From: Lagopus muta
Lineage: Eukaryota > Chordata > Aves > Galliformes > Phasianidae
Assembly (NCBI RefSeq): GCF_023343835.1
Contig: NC_064437.1
Location: 45,104,967-45,168,966, forward strand
Length of the DNA: 64,000 bases
Direction of reading: 5' to 3'
Part shown: positions 51,701-64,000 of the stretch, in pieces
Position numbering within the stretch: the stretch's first letter is position 1
How the letters are laid out: the number at the start of each line of letters is the position of its first letter
Translations under genes and position numbers: made by a program
Notes under the pieces: generated by a model
Told to the model about the DNA's origin: nothing
The model's input: the letters and a program-made list of their open reading frames with translations, nothing else
The model's database searches: none

Positions 51701-52989
51701 AGAAGATTTCAGGCAATCTATGAGCAAAACTAAGCTTGTATTTCTCTGCAGGGTCATGCTGTACTAACACCATGAAGTAACAAGAGCACCATGTGCTCTC
51801 TGCAGATACCGGCTGCAAATATTGATAGAGCATTGCTTAAAGTCATGAAAAAGCAAGCAAAATTTTTGCTGTTTGGGGAGAGTGATGGGTTTGAACACAA
51901 GGGTCAGTCAGACAACCTGGCTGGTTATTAGCTGATCCAAGAAGAAAACAAGATGATGTACTTTACTCCTCATCCCAACCTGCATCACCTTGCTAGTCTT
52001 TGTTTCAGAAATGTTTAATCCTTCAGATTTTTTGGTAGCCTCATGGTGCCTCCAGGAAAACAACAACAGAAAAAAAAACTCACTAGCATCACCAACAAAA
52101 AAAACCCAAAACATTTACCCATTCTAAGTATAACTGTTTTCATTATAGACAAGTCATTGCTGGATGCAATAGAGATACTGCAATTTCACAGCCTTTCTGC
52201 ACAGAAAAGCCAGTCTTACACAGGAAGAACTGAATTTTAGGCAAGCTTATCTTTAGGTGGGTGGTTAAGAATAGCAGGAGCTTCTCATATATGTACCGCC
52301 TAGCTTTTTAGCACTGCCATACTGTAGAGTGGGATTTTTGTTTTTGAAATGAGATGTAAGAAATACCAGTATTGAATGGATGAGTTATAGATAGACATTA
52401 CCAACTGACAGCTCAAGTTCATTGCAGAAAACACTAGCAATAGTACTGGAGCCAGGAGCAACAGTCCAGCAGGGAGCTGAAGAGCCTCTTAGATAAGCCC
52501 ATGCTGGTGCTGTGACCAGCAGTGCATCGAGGCAGTGCATTTTGGACCTGCCTTTTGCTGCTGTCTTTGAGTCAAATGCAACATGTCCAATTGTCTATGA
52601 GATCAGCTTGAGTTAATGGACGTAAGGATGCATTTGGCACTGAGAGCATCAGGAGTACCAAGGGGCTCCACAGGGCCCATTTTGCAGCTTGACTTCTGTG
52701 CTCACAGCCAAAATCCCCACATCTTTGTTGGGACTCAGCCTACAGGGGAACTGGCTTTCCTTTGCTTGCTTGCCAATAGCTAAGCTCAGGTCCTTAGAGG
52801 TCTGCAGAGCTCTTGCTCCAGCTGACGACTTCATGAACACCTAGAGCAGGGAGGAACATAGCTCCCTGCACAGCTTTAAATGTTTGTGTTTCCCTGCACG
52901 TGTTGGTGACATCATTGCCACCTGAGGGCCTGAACCCTGGTCTTGGCAGGTAAAAGCCCTTTGGGTCACCTTACACTGGAGTTCTTGCT

Positions 52990-53235
52990 CTTGATGCATA
53001 TTTATGTAACGATTGCTAGATGGCTGTAATTAAATGACTGTAAAAGCACCATCTAAAATGCACTAGTAATAAATCCTTAATAGTTGATGCTATAACAAGC
53101 AGTTACAAAAAATATATCGTAACATGTAGATTGTTAACACAGTTTCTGGGCTTGTTTAATGTGCAGCTCTAAATAGTTAAAATGCACATTATTAAAATGG
53201 CACATGAAATTTGTAACTAGTAAATAAAGGGTCCA
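52990..53235. promoter_or_regulatory. AT-rich block with homeodomain-like cores, weak candidate element
   Basis: TAAT and ATTA cores recur (GTAATTAAATGAC, CTAGTAATAAATCC, CATTATTAAAATGG) with no transposon resemblance and no coding frame. The evidence is composition only. Confidence 0.15.
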
Positions 53236-56200
53236 ACTCAACAACAAAATCCAGGCTTCGGTAGTGAAGAAGACAGGGAAAATTGATTTTTCTGTGCACA
53301 CCTTCTGCCAGGTTCTCCATGGTAATTCTTTAAAGTGAAGTAGGCCCAAAAAAAGTCACAACAAATACAGAAGAATTTTCTTAAGCTATTTTTCCTAAAA
53401 TTACTAAGAAGCAGAGGATAAAGCCCATCCCAGAGGGATGGCTTGCACAAGAAAAGCTTGCATTTCCAGGTGTGTCCCTGTCTCATAGGCTCCGCTTATT
53501 TTCCTCTAGCGTCTATCTTAACTCAGCACCTTTGCAATAGACATTTCTTGCATGTTTACCCCAGAGCAATACAGTTCTGGAACCATATGGGGTCCATACT
53601 GGGGCTACCTTACAAGATGGCTCAAACTTGTTGGTATCAGTGGGAGTGCTCCAAGCTTTATCCATACCTTTCTCACTAAACATGGGGTGGATGAGATCCT
53701 TCCTTTGTTCTGTGCACAAACCAGTCCACCACTACCAGTTTCTATGAAGCATACTCCACAAGCCTACCCTTGTCTCTGTTCTGACTCAGAAGCATGGTTA
53801 AAATCCCAATTACACTACAAGAATGCAACTGCGTCCAGAAAGTCCTTGGCTTTCTATTCAGTGAGCAAGAGGTGAGTCAGGGAAAATCTATTTAGCTGCC
53901 CATATTTTTCGTTTCTCTTATACCCAGTCAAAGCTACAGTGTGGGCAATATATCAAGACGATTTCCTGTGGCTAGTGAATAAAGAAAATGCACACACGAG
54001 ATGCAGAAAAATTAGCCAAATCAATAGGTGAGAAGATTTTTACATAGTTAGTGCAAATACTACTGCCTGTGAAATGGTGACTGCTTCTGTCTAATTACAC
54101 GACTGGTAAATACAAGCGTACTAATCAGCTGATGACAAGAAAATATTTTATACTGCAGTCACAGAAGAGAATGAGGCCACCCTGTCCCAAATACTCAGCA
54201 CTGCTGTGCATCCTGAGACCGCCAAGAGCAGCAGGTCTGAGCCCTGCTGGTTGGCCCACAGACTTGCTACTTAAAAATGAGACAGACATTTTTGAGGCTT
54301 CTGAGGCCTGGCTACCCATAACATCAGTGGAAGTTGTGGTAAAATCAACACATATGAGAATCAGAATGGGTTGATTAATTTCTTCCTTACATTTCAGTAG
54401 TGCTTTGTATCAGAAATAACACTGCTGATTTCCCTGGATGTCACACAGAAAAAAGTTCTACTTGGAAAAAGGAGAGGTGTCGCAATTCCTCTCTAGTTAT
54501 GACTAGGGCTTTGGTATGGGTGCACTACTGAGAGGAGGAATAAGTGGACGTTTTCATCTTTCTTGTGGTCAACTTAGCTAGTCTGCCTTGACACAGGCTC
54601 TGCATGGTCCACTGAGAGCAAGGCATCCAAATGGATCTGCTAAGTCACACCAAGGCAAGTGGTAGCCTACCCCTCGATGTATAGCTGGGTGAAAGTTGTC
54701 AGCCTGGAAGCCTCTACTAAATTTGGAAGTGCTGTTCAAATTACATCCTCCAGCTGCTGGAGAGATTTTCTTACAAACAGTTGGCAATGCAAATACCCTG
54801 AGCTTCTCTGGAAACTGCCTCTATCACAGCTTTCAAGTCCAGCCAGCTCTACCTGAGTCATTGCTGTATTTGATTCATACCATCTATATCCCATAGTGCT
54901 CCCAGCAATTGATAAATTATGACTCCAGTGAGACTAGGGGGTTAAATACCAAGGAAGAAAGAATGATGACAGTAATACTTGTCATTTGTGCAGAGATGCA
55001 GCAACATAAAACCCCTTCTCAAACATATGTTATCTTGGGGGAATCTTTCCAAGGGATAGGCTTTCTGAGAAACATTTATGGCTTTTGAATACACGATAGG
55101 CATGAACTTGACATGACCCGCTTTGGCCAAGCACTGGGCTTCTGTCTGGTCTTTCACCATCACAAATCACTCTATCTGAAGTGCAGACAGTGATATCTTT
55201 GAAGATGACAAGGTTACAGCACATACCAGTTTGAGAAAAAACAGGATGTAAAGCACTTTGTTCTCAGGATTAAAAAAGTAAAAATATTTCTACTAAAGCT
55301 AGGGGAGAACAGGCTACGTTTTACCCATACACAAAATCCAGTACAATGACTAGGATGATCAAAATACTGCATGCACCACTGAAACATGAGTATTGACATT
55401 CTCATATAGTACTAAGATCCCTCCTTTATCCTGGCATTGGAAAAATGGAAGGAAAAACAAAAGATATGAGCGCTTTCTACTAGTGCACCAGCTAAATATC
55501 TTAGACATGAGAGTTGTTTTTCCCTCTCGACTTTCCATAGCATCATACTGCAGAGTTTCATGTTGCCCCAGCTCAGCCTTCACACCATCCTTTCATCTTG
55601 ATCTTGTACCAATGTACTGCCAAATGGTCAAACTGCACTGGCATTTGAGTTTGTTCTTATTAAATACTGTGGTACTGGAAAAACAGATGAAGGTGACACA
55701 TTTCCAAGGACTGAGACACCTGTTGAGGGATCAGTCTCTAAAGGCCTCCTCCTCAGGAAGGCACTGAATGCCACCAACGGATTAATAGAGAAGGCTGCAG
55801 TATATTAGTTCATCAAAAACCAACAAAAACAGCCAGAATATATGCAACCAAAAGAGGCATCCACTGAAGGGAAGAGAGGAAGCCTAAAGAGGCAGCAGAG
55901 ATACTCTCTCTGACTTTAAGAGGACCACTTTTATCTTCTTCCTGGGATATACATCACCACACAGCATAATGAACTTCTGACCTGACTTTTCTCTTGATCC
56001 TACTGTGGCAAAGGCGCTAGTGGTTTTCAGATAAGGGCTTATGGATATGGGCATGGCAAGGTGACATGCATGGCTCTCACCTAGGTCACTAGATCATCCA
56101 AATGACCTTTACTTTGTGATAGGCCTCTGATTGCAATTCTCCTCTTATTCATAATTAAGGAAATTCTATTATACATTTCAGCGAAAATTACAGTTGTAGT

Positions 56201-58317
56201 ACAAACCAATTCAAAATTAATCTAAATATAATGGTAAAATTTCTCCTCTGTAATTGAATAATTACTGCAATACAACACTAGTAGGGCAAAGATCAGGAAC
56301 ATTTCATGGGATTATTATTCAGAAACAGGCATTTTAAAACTGTATTGCTCATCCATGCAACACTTCACAGAAACAAATCCTCTGCAAATAAAGAATATAG
56401 AGAAATTGAGCTGAGAATCATTAAAGACATTTTTAAAATGAAGAACCACATTATTACATATAATCATTTTCCTTTCATACTCATTTGTTTTAATCTATTC
56501 ATGCTCCCTAGAAAACATCACACAATTTTATTCATATCATTGTTTTCTTTAAATATGTGCATTTCAGTAAATTACAGTTGCATGTATAAAATTAGTGAGT
56601 TAAAATGTTGGTCTGATGCTAGAACTGAGCAGTCATTTATAAAAAAAAAAAAAATTGCCTTGTTTTACTGTCTGTAAATTTTCTCTGGAAAGCTATGTTG
56701 TTTTTTTTTTTTTTCCAGTGCATTCATTATTCAGCATATTAACTGAATAGTTCTACAGAGACTTCTCTGCTTTTGAATCATTCACAGCCTGTTAGTTCCA
56801 ATTATTTCACATTTGAAATTTGAACTCTAGTCCTCAGCTTTTATTGGACATAAAGTTTACATGAACTGATTCTGTTCTCCAGTTGAACAAATGTGACCAG
56901 ATTGCAAAACAAATAAGTTTCACACACAACTTCTGCTGTTCATGTCAGTATATCAACAAGAGTAAACTTCTTAGCTAGAATACAAGATTAATGTGAGCAC
57001 AAGCTGAAAGTCAACCTAGCACAATTCCAAAGCAGCGGGCCCACCTTACAAAGGAAACCATTATTGCACTGCTCTCAGAATCCATGCAGTAAGTGAAGCA
57101 CACACTGCCTCCTTTGCCAAGTCTACACAGTTATGTTTGCTTCTAGAAAGACTACTTTTTTTTTTAACATCTCCAGCAGAGCAGTTTTCCTAAGGTTTGC
57201 TGTACTTCAGAGCTGTCCCCCCCAGGCTGTTACGAGGATGGGGTTATGGATCTGGAAAGCACGGTGCTCGTAAGGGCTGTGCTAACACCATGACACTGCT
57301 GGGACTCTGGGGCAATGCCCTGTCATTCTCTACTTGTGGGAGGCTTAGGAAAGTGGGGCTGACTGCAGCCTCCAGTCCTTTGTGGCCAGGTAACATAAAA
57401 ATCAAGGTATTTATACAGTGGAGAGGGCAAGGGGAATGGATAACAGGCAACAGTAAATAAGAAACAAAAAATGAAACAGTTGAAAGCAACTTTATAAGGA
57501 GTGAGAAGTGCCCTAGAGTGGTCATTAACCACACTGCAAGGAAAGAGATATGTCAAAAAAAGGAGGAACATTTGCTGCAGATATTATGAGGTGGGAAGGA
57601 TTGGAGGAGGCTGTTATTCTTGAAAGCATTAAATGAACTGGCAGATGGCCCTGTGGTCCGGACACAGGAAATACAAATCCCATTCTGGCTGCAGACCTCC
57701 TGTGCGGGAGCAGAAGAGTCACACAGGTGTCTGAGATGACCAGCAGCAGGCCAGGGCACAGCTGGCAAAGAAGCATCAGGGTGCCCAGTGCACCCAGTGC
57801 ACCCAGCTGCACCCAGAGCAGCTATCAGAATTGATGGGGAATGTCCGTTCCAGCATGGGAATGCCTTCATGCTTTGTCTTGCATAAAGCCATCTGAAATG
57901 GGCAAGAACATCTGCTTTTGTTTTCACAGTAAAAGCTGACACTGGAGGACATACATTTTAGGAGGGGAGCACATTCTGGAGTGGAGTTCTTTGTAATACA
58001 AACAATACGAGACCATCCTGGAAACACTGTTATTTAGTGAAAACTTACTGTATTTAAGAGGACAAGTCAGACTGTGATGGTGGCAGGAGAAAGTGTACTG
58101 AAATAACAGGGTGCCCCCTTGACAATGGGATAGCAAGGCAAATGAACCCAAGTGCACAGTGGATGGGTGGCTTCTGGTCAGCATTTGGTGGACAAAAGCT
58201 GTCAACTGTGGTCACTGCTTCCCTCTTTTGCCTCTGGGAACAGGAATTTGATTATCCCATTTCTCCTTCAGCAAAACAGCTCCCAAAGCAAGTTAGCCTT
58301 CACCCTCTCTCTGACTT

Positions 58318-58545
58318 TCATAGAATCATTGTGTTGGAAGGGACTCCAGGGATCATGAAGTTTCAATCCCCCTGCAACAGGCAGAGCCACCAACCTCCAG
58401 ATCTGGTACCAGACCAGGCTGCCCAGGACCCTATCCAACCTGGCCTTGCACACTCTAGGGATGGAGCATCCACAGCCTCTCTGGGCAGCCTGTTCCAGCA
58501 CCTCACCACTCTCTCTGTAAAGAACTTCCCCCTGATGTCCATTGT
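58318..58545 (-). mobile_element. CR1 LINE 3' fragment, minus orientation
   Basis: Read on the minus strand, this ends in CCAACACAATGATTCTATG, the CR1 3' terminus. The minus-strand reading contains CR1 ORF2 C-terminal words (VVRCWNRLPREAVDAPSLE, then LGSLVW and IWRLVALPVAGG), split over two frames, so the copy is 5'-truncated and decayed. It lies in the intergenic region 1.7 kb before DUSP13B. Confidence 0.93.
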
Positions 58546-60223
58546 CTTTGTGTGTGTAAAGGCAGATATCATCAAATAACATCACAAAAAAAAAGCTGTA
58601 CTTAGGACTGGTGAATGAGCCTTAATGGGAAACCAGGAAAATATTTCACCACAGCTAACACTGTTAGGAAAGAAGTTCCTAATAATGGATGTGCTTAAAC
58701 ATGAATGCAGCCTATTTATGTACGATAGAACTGTTCAGTAGAAAAATGGAAGATCTCAGGTTTGCTGTCCTGGAATGTTTTCCCCAAACCAGCTGTCCAA
58801 TCATTTACACAAAGTGGCAGAACATGACTTTGACTCACTGACTACAACTTCATCCAAGTCTAGATACTCCTGGTCTAAAGCTACCTGAACTTGAACTGAC
58901 AGACTTTGTAGAAGATCTGTAATATGGACGCTTGACTAATTTTTAGAACATAAAAATGTTCTTTGTAAGACAATTTCTTAAAAGAGAAAAATACAGAAAC
59001 TGTAAAAATACAGTTTCTATTCTCTTCAAAAATCATCCCAAGGAGTTAAAATCTGCAGCAAACACAAGGAACTGCTATTTCGAAGGAAGAGTACCACATG
59101 GAAATAGAACAATTCCAGAGACAGATTGATTTCTAAAAAATAAAAAGAAGAAAAAGAAACAAAATCTAAGTTTCTCCATGTAAATAAAGTATTAAAGGAG
59201 ATCTTTCAAGATTAGAAATGGGTGAGTTATTGGAGAGGGCAGAAAACAGTGGAATGAAAATGAAACAACCTATAAAAAAAACATATACGAATGCCTATAT
59301 GAATAGCAGCAAGAATTACTATAACTTACTCATGCGGACTTTTTCTACCAAGAGCATTTGTCATCAAGAAAGCAAGTGTGGCTCACAATTACCATTGGAA
59401 ATAACCAAAATACTCATTACAGAGTTTCCTGCATTGAAGCAGACAATTGAGAGTTAGCTAGTGAGCAAGATCTTGCATGACCAATTCCATTCAATTCAGT
59501 TCAGCTGGTTAAGCAAATTATAAAAGACAAATCAGATAAAGTATATATAAGCAATTTCTAGTTGCATGGTTGAAGGAAAAGCACAGCATATCAAATTGGT
59601 AACTTTTTCTTTTCCTGCTGAGTAGCTACTCTTACACAAAATATTTTCCATGGCATTCCCTCTTTCTATGAAAGGCAGGGGAACTCTCATGCTGCCATAT
59701 CAACAACTGGGCTGTACTGCTGTGGTAACAGCAGCATCTAGAATTCCAAATAGGCAGTGGGAAAGTTTATATGACTATGAAAAAAAAACACCTTAAAAAA
59801 TATAATCATGAGGTTTTAATGAACTGTTTGACTAAAAAATAAAAAAGGTTGAGTAGTTAGGCCAAAATAAGCCCACTGAGGTCCTGAGCGTTGCAGTTTG
59901 CAAAAGCTTTAGCTTCCAATTTGCCATAATGACATAAAATTTTGTTTTAGAAGAATATGCTGCAAAGGCATTGTCTGAACCCCAACATGGGGGTATGTGA
60001 GCCACTGTACTGTTATTGTTTAGATTGCAACAACATTTGCAAAGTCCAGTTGTGGCCTCTGCTATGATAAATCTAGCAACATGGAAAAAAGAGGCAATTT
60101 CCAAACCCAAAGAGCCCATTGTTGCAACCCAGGGCAAGTTGGGTGAAGGGTAAGTGGAGAGGAAGAGAGCACTACCTCAGAAATGTCTGGCTGGTGGTAA
60201 CTGTTCGCCTTCCACCTTTCAGG

Positions 60224-61316
60224 ATGGCCTGGGACTCGCTGTGTGGCAGGAACCTGCTGCGTCCCACAATAAGAAGAGCCTCAAGCATCGCACGGGGAGG
60301 GCAGAGGGGGGACACCCCATCCCTGGAGGAGCTGCAGCGCCTGCTGTGGACACGTGCGCGCCCTATGGGGCATGTGGATGAAGTCTGGCCAAACCTTTAT
60401 GTGGGAGACCTGTAAGAGAGGGAAGGGCTGAAGGTGCTGATGAAACTCTTAGCCCCCACCTCATCCCTGCCTAAATCATCCTATCTTTTTAAAGAGAGAG
60501 CTAGGTATTAATTTGGAGACCCTTTGGAATAAGTCTTATTTTTGAGTGAGGCTGAACCTTGCTTAGGATACCACAGCACATAGGAAAAGCAACTTGAGCA
60601 TTCCTTTCCAGGAGAATACTACCCTTCCTAATTTCTCCCCCTGTATTAGCACAGGAGACCCATGGTGCAACAGCCTGGTGGGGTCACAGCATCACTACTG
60701 CAGCACTCACACCAGAGCAATGTCAAACACGACACCCTGCTACTTGCTTCCCATTTCAGATGACATCAGTCCCAGAACTGATAGATGCTCAGCAGAGGTG
60801 ACTTGGTGAGAAAACAAATCAGAAAACTTTCAGCTTGTACACAAATAAACCTTACCCCCAACCTTCTCAGTTGAGAAGAATCTAAGCAGATGTTTCATGG
60901 AAAGTGTAGGAAATCTAAGAGCCAGTTTCTTAAAAGTCCAATTCTGTCCTGAAATATTTTTGTAAACACTTTATATCTAATCATTTTGTCAGGAAAAAAG
61001 CCTTTATAGCTTTCTAACAAACTGCACCAGCAGCCGCGTGTTTTATGCTGCACCACAGTGCAGCAGGAGAATGAAAAACCCTTTTCTTCCTCCAGGTATG
61101 TTGCTCGTGACAAAGCACAGCTGAGCCAAATGGGCATTTCCCATGTTGTGAATGCTGCTGCTGGGCGCTTCCACCTCAACACTGGGCCCAAGTTCTACAG
61201 AGACCTTGCTGTGGATTACTATGGAGTAGAAGCAGAGGACAACCCGAACTTTGATCTCAGCATTTACTTCTACCCAGTTGCTCGATACATAAGAGCTGCA
61301 CTGAATACCCCAAGAG
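60224..61316 (+). CDS. DUSP13B: DUSP13B (TMDP), first two coding exons; gene runs off the window
   Basis: Exons 60224-60411 and 61096-61316 join in frame (phase 2, ending in phase 1) to 136 residues of a DUSP13B-type phosphatase. [12 protein letters not shown] is at about 51-62, and the general acid is Asp111 in EAEDNPNFD. HVVNAAAG, TG.KFYRD and PVARYIRAALN match the mammalian B form closely. The ATG sits one base after a CTTTCAG acceptor, so a non-coding exon probably precedes it. The third exon, with the HCxxGxxR loop, is not found up to base 64000, so intron 2 is at least 2.7 kb and the gene is cut by the window edge. The second intron is longer than in the two upstream paralogues (1.2 and 1.5 kb). 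The mammalian product is a testis/muscle atypical DUSP. Confidence 0.9.
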
Positions 61317-64000
61317 GTAACCAGATCATCTGTGCATATGACATACTTTCAGCATGCTTCTTAGTGCTGCTTGTTAACTTGCTCAACTTGGTCAAGCAGT
61401 ACTCGGCATAAACTAACCACCTGCAGGTGGGGTTAAGAACCCCAAAATGAGCAAACACAAACCAAGCAGTCATCCCTGCCTCCCAAACTCCCACAGCAAG
61501 TCTTGCAAAGTTGATGACGCCAGTTGTAAAGAGAAAATATGTAGCTTGTTACTGAAATCACTACCCCATATGGGGAAGGAATAGAAATAAAGTCACACTG
61601 CTCTGGAAGTTTATTTCTAGTCCTCTAGTACTGCTCTCATACTCTTCTTTTAGAGATTCCTGCTCAGAAACAAATTAGTTACTGCCAGGATTCCTTCCAA
61701 GTTTTACAGGGACTTGGGGTAGGAAGTCCAGGCTGTGCTTTGAAGCAGAGCAGTTCATCAGACCAGAGCACAGGAATCTCAGAACTCAGTCACTCAGTCA
61801 CCCTGAGCTGCTCCAGAGCAGCAGCTGCCACTGCCTCTGTGCTGTCCTACAGGGCACACTGCTCACCAGCCTGGTAACAGCTCCTGCTACAGCCTTGCCC
61901 TGGCCCATGCAAGTCCTCTAAGGCTAGAGGGCAGGCTGTCACATGGGTGGATTTTGCTTTGAATTTTTCGCTTGTTTCAAAAACTGCAATTGGTGTAAGC
62001 TTCCGACAGCTTATGTGTAATGCCTTTGTATTTGCACATGAAGGAAGAAAATGCTAAAATACAGTTGAACAGATGTTTTTTTTCACTGAAGATAAAACTG
62101 GGAAGAGTGCACTGAATGAGCTTTCAGAGGGGTTTTTCCTGTGCCTCATGCTATTCAACATCTCTCTCAGCAAAAGACAACAGAATAGCAGACATTTACT
62201 ACCTACGTGTGGATGTCCCGAGCTCTGGGAGGAGATGCGTACATGTGATCTTGCCAAATTACTGATTTGTCTTAAAATAATAGCTGGAATCAGGTAAAAA
62301 TATTGTAATGCTAACGATCTGCAGAATTCCTATGATCACAAATGAGGGAAGAACTTGCTAGGAAGCAAATTGGTAGAAGCACACCTAAGCAACAGCACCA
62401 GTCAGGAGATTAACACCACACTGTTGCTAGGAAGTAAATTGGAGATAGGAAGATAACTGGAAAAATCCTTTGACTTGCTCAACACTGTCCAGGTACAATG
62501 CCAGAGGCCTGAAGCTGGTGGGAACCCTGAACGTAAAGGACAAAGGACTCTTCACAATAGAGTCACCTCTGTACCACAAAAATGCAGCTGCCCACTGAAA
62601 AGTGATTTATTAAGAGAGCACTTAGTTATGGCACACAGCAGGCTATTCTGCTGAAATACCAATGAGTGCCCTAAAATATTAACTACACAGCTTGGTGAGT
62701 GAGTAGATCTGATCAACGCACTTAGAGACCTACACTGTACAAACTGGGAAAGGAAGACATGGTTACAGAACCCAGTGCACTTCTGTGCTAGACACAGGAG
62801 TTTACTGCTGCTTGGAGGCCATAATCCATCCCAATAGAAAGCATTTGCCTTTGTGAAATTGAGGGCTGCATTTAGATTTCAAAACCACTAATGTACTTGG
62901 GAAACTTGGATCTGCACCCATGCCTATTACAGCATATACTATTTACAAGTGAAGTCATTATTGGTGGTGCTCCAGGGAAAAGTAAGATCCAAAATCTCTT
63001 CATTTGTGTGCAAAATGAAATAAAAAAAAAAAAAAATTCCAAATGGACTGACAAAAGACAGAAAACAACAGATGAATCATGGTGGCCACAAAAGCAAACA
63101 AAAGCAGTGTTCTGCATACCCAAATACTAGAAGTTATCAGAACAAGTTAGTGCTCAAGGCAAACACAATGAACTCATCATCTCTTGAGTGACTATTTATC
63201 CCTACTCCCGCATTTTTAGATACTGCTTTACTGAACTCCATATGGAAGCAGGGTTCTGGGAATGGAGACAAGGTGAAATTCAATCATATACAGTCCAGCT
63301 GTTGCTGACATTCATCATTTCAAGGAAAGTGCAACAGTTTGGAAAATATATAAACAAGATGTTCTAAAAGCATAATTTCCCGAGGTACAGAAATTTAGCA
63401 GCTAAATATCCATGACCTGCGAAGGGATGAGACAGGGAGAGGATTGTTATTCACATCATTTAGAAGAAGGAAAAAAACCTGCATTTATTGTAAGCAGCGA
63501 TGCTGAACACAAAATTATGCCAGGTGAAAAGAGGCCTGTTCATATTAAATTCAGGATGTAATGAGGTACTTCTGTTTGATTGAGAAGTCATTTAAGACTA
63601 CTATCTATTTGTTCTAGATTTCTATTTTAGCTAAACAGGTCTTTGGAGATACCAGCATCCATCTTGCCCCTTTGCACAGGCATCTGGGCAGTTAGCATTT
63701 TTTGGGAGTGCAGCTAAGCCTGAGCATAAATCAGCAGTTTGACAAAGTCGAGCAAAAGGGGAAGGAAATGTGAATTAAGTGCAGAGATGAAGGCATGCCA
63801 TGACAGCTATCACACAAGCACTGTACAGAGAGAAAGATTCCCAAGCATAATTCCCAAGCTTATCATTTTCTTGCCCTCCAAACATGTTTAAAATGGGCAG
63901 GTTAAAGCCATCCATTAACTTACTAGAACGGTAAACTCTCTCCAAGGCATTTCCCTTCTTCCACATCACTGGAGCTAACTAAGAGCCGAACTCCTTCACC
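61317..64000 (+). other. DUSP13B intron 2 (partial)
   Basis: This follows the GTAACC donor of exon 2. Both strands were read for the expected catalytic exon (HCxxGxSRS) and it is absent. No other gene or transposon was recognised. A short A-rich run is at about 63021-63036. Confidence 0.6.

Larger units (their letters stand above)
42921..60223. other. Long intergenic region between the middle DUSP gene and DUSP13B
   Basis: About 17.3 kb. The first part must hold the 3' UTR of the middle phosphatase gene, but no exact AATAAA is obvious close to its stop; the first clear ones are near 44554 and 44571. It contains an isolated CpG island at 44.6-45.0 kb, GAAA and poly(T) repeats, an AT-rich candidate regulatory block at 53.0-53.2 kb and one CR1 fragment at 58.3 kb. 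No further gene was recognised. Confidence 0.5.

Noticed and set aside
58268-58585. Minus-strand frames resembling a protein
   Set aside because: The words match the C-terminal end of CR1 ORF2, so this is a transposon remnant, not a host gene.
61317-64000. Search for the third coding exon of DUSP13B
   Set aside because: No frame with HCxxGxSRS or the following helix is present on either strand.
1-64000. CRISPR arrays, tRNA or rRNA genes, retroviral or other capsid-bearing elements
   Set aside because: None recognised. Repeats seen are simple repeats, short tandem duplications and CR1 fragments only.

Overview
The window looks like vertebrate nuclear DNA, most likely from a bird. Genes are split by ordinary GT-AG introns, and the recognisable interspersed repeats are 3' ends of CR1 LINEs, one with the typical ATTCTATG-type tail. 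The gene order SAMD8 / DUSP13A / DUSP13-like / DUSP13B matches, in inverted orientation, the tetrapod locus that is human 10q22 (SAMD8 - DUSP13 - DUSP29). A galliform such as chicken would fit, but species cannot be proved from the sequence alone.

Layout. (1) 1-14.3 kb: SAMD8 on the minus strand, complete in coding sequence. Five coding exons between 8282 and 3130 encode 415 residues with an intact SAM domain and an intact sphingomyelin-synthase-family active site. A strong CpG island at about 13.72-14.30 kb is its probable promoter and non-coding first exon. (2) 14.3-21.8 kb: DUSP13A (the muscle-type MDSP member) on the plus strand, three coding exons, 192 residues, with an E-box/MEF2 motif cluster about 1 kb upstream and three poly(A) signals downstream. 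(3) 21.8-39.6 kb: about 18 kb without a recognisable gene, holding simple repeats, a possible CR1 remnant and several blocks whose composition suggests conserved regulatory DNA. (4) 39.6-42.9 kb: a second complete atypical dual-specificity phosphatase on the plus strand, 202 residues, with the same exon phases. It belongs to the DUSP13 group but is neither the A nor the B copy. (5) 42.9-60.2 kb: about 17 kb without a gene, with an isolated CpG island at 44.6-45.0 kb that carries a full match to the CTCF consensus, and a CR1 fragment at 58.3 kb. (6) 60.2-64.0 kb: first two coding exons of DUSP13B (TMDP). Its catalytic third exon is not in the window and must lie past base 64000.

How the genes relate. 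SAMD8 acts in ER sphingolipid homeostasis and is a syntenic neighbour rather than a functional partner. The three phosphatases are a head-to-tail tandem family with identical splice phases (phase 2, then phase 1) and middle coding exons of 218, 221 and 221 bp. All keep the general-acid Asp, and the two whose catalytic exon is visible keep the HCxxGxSRS loop 32 residues later. The main unusual point is the middle phosphatase: a third intact DUSP13-type copy where mammals are known for two (A and B) plus DUSP29.
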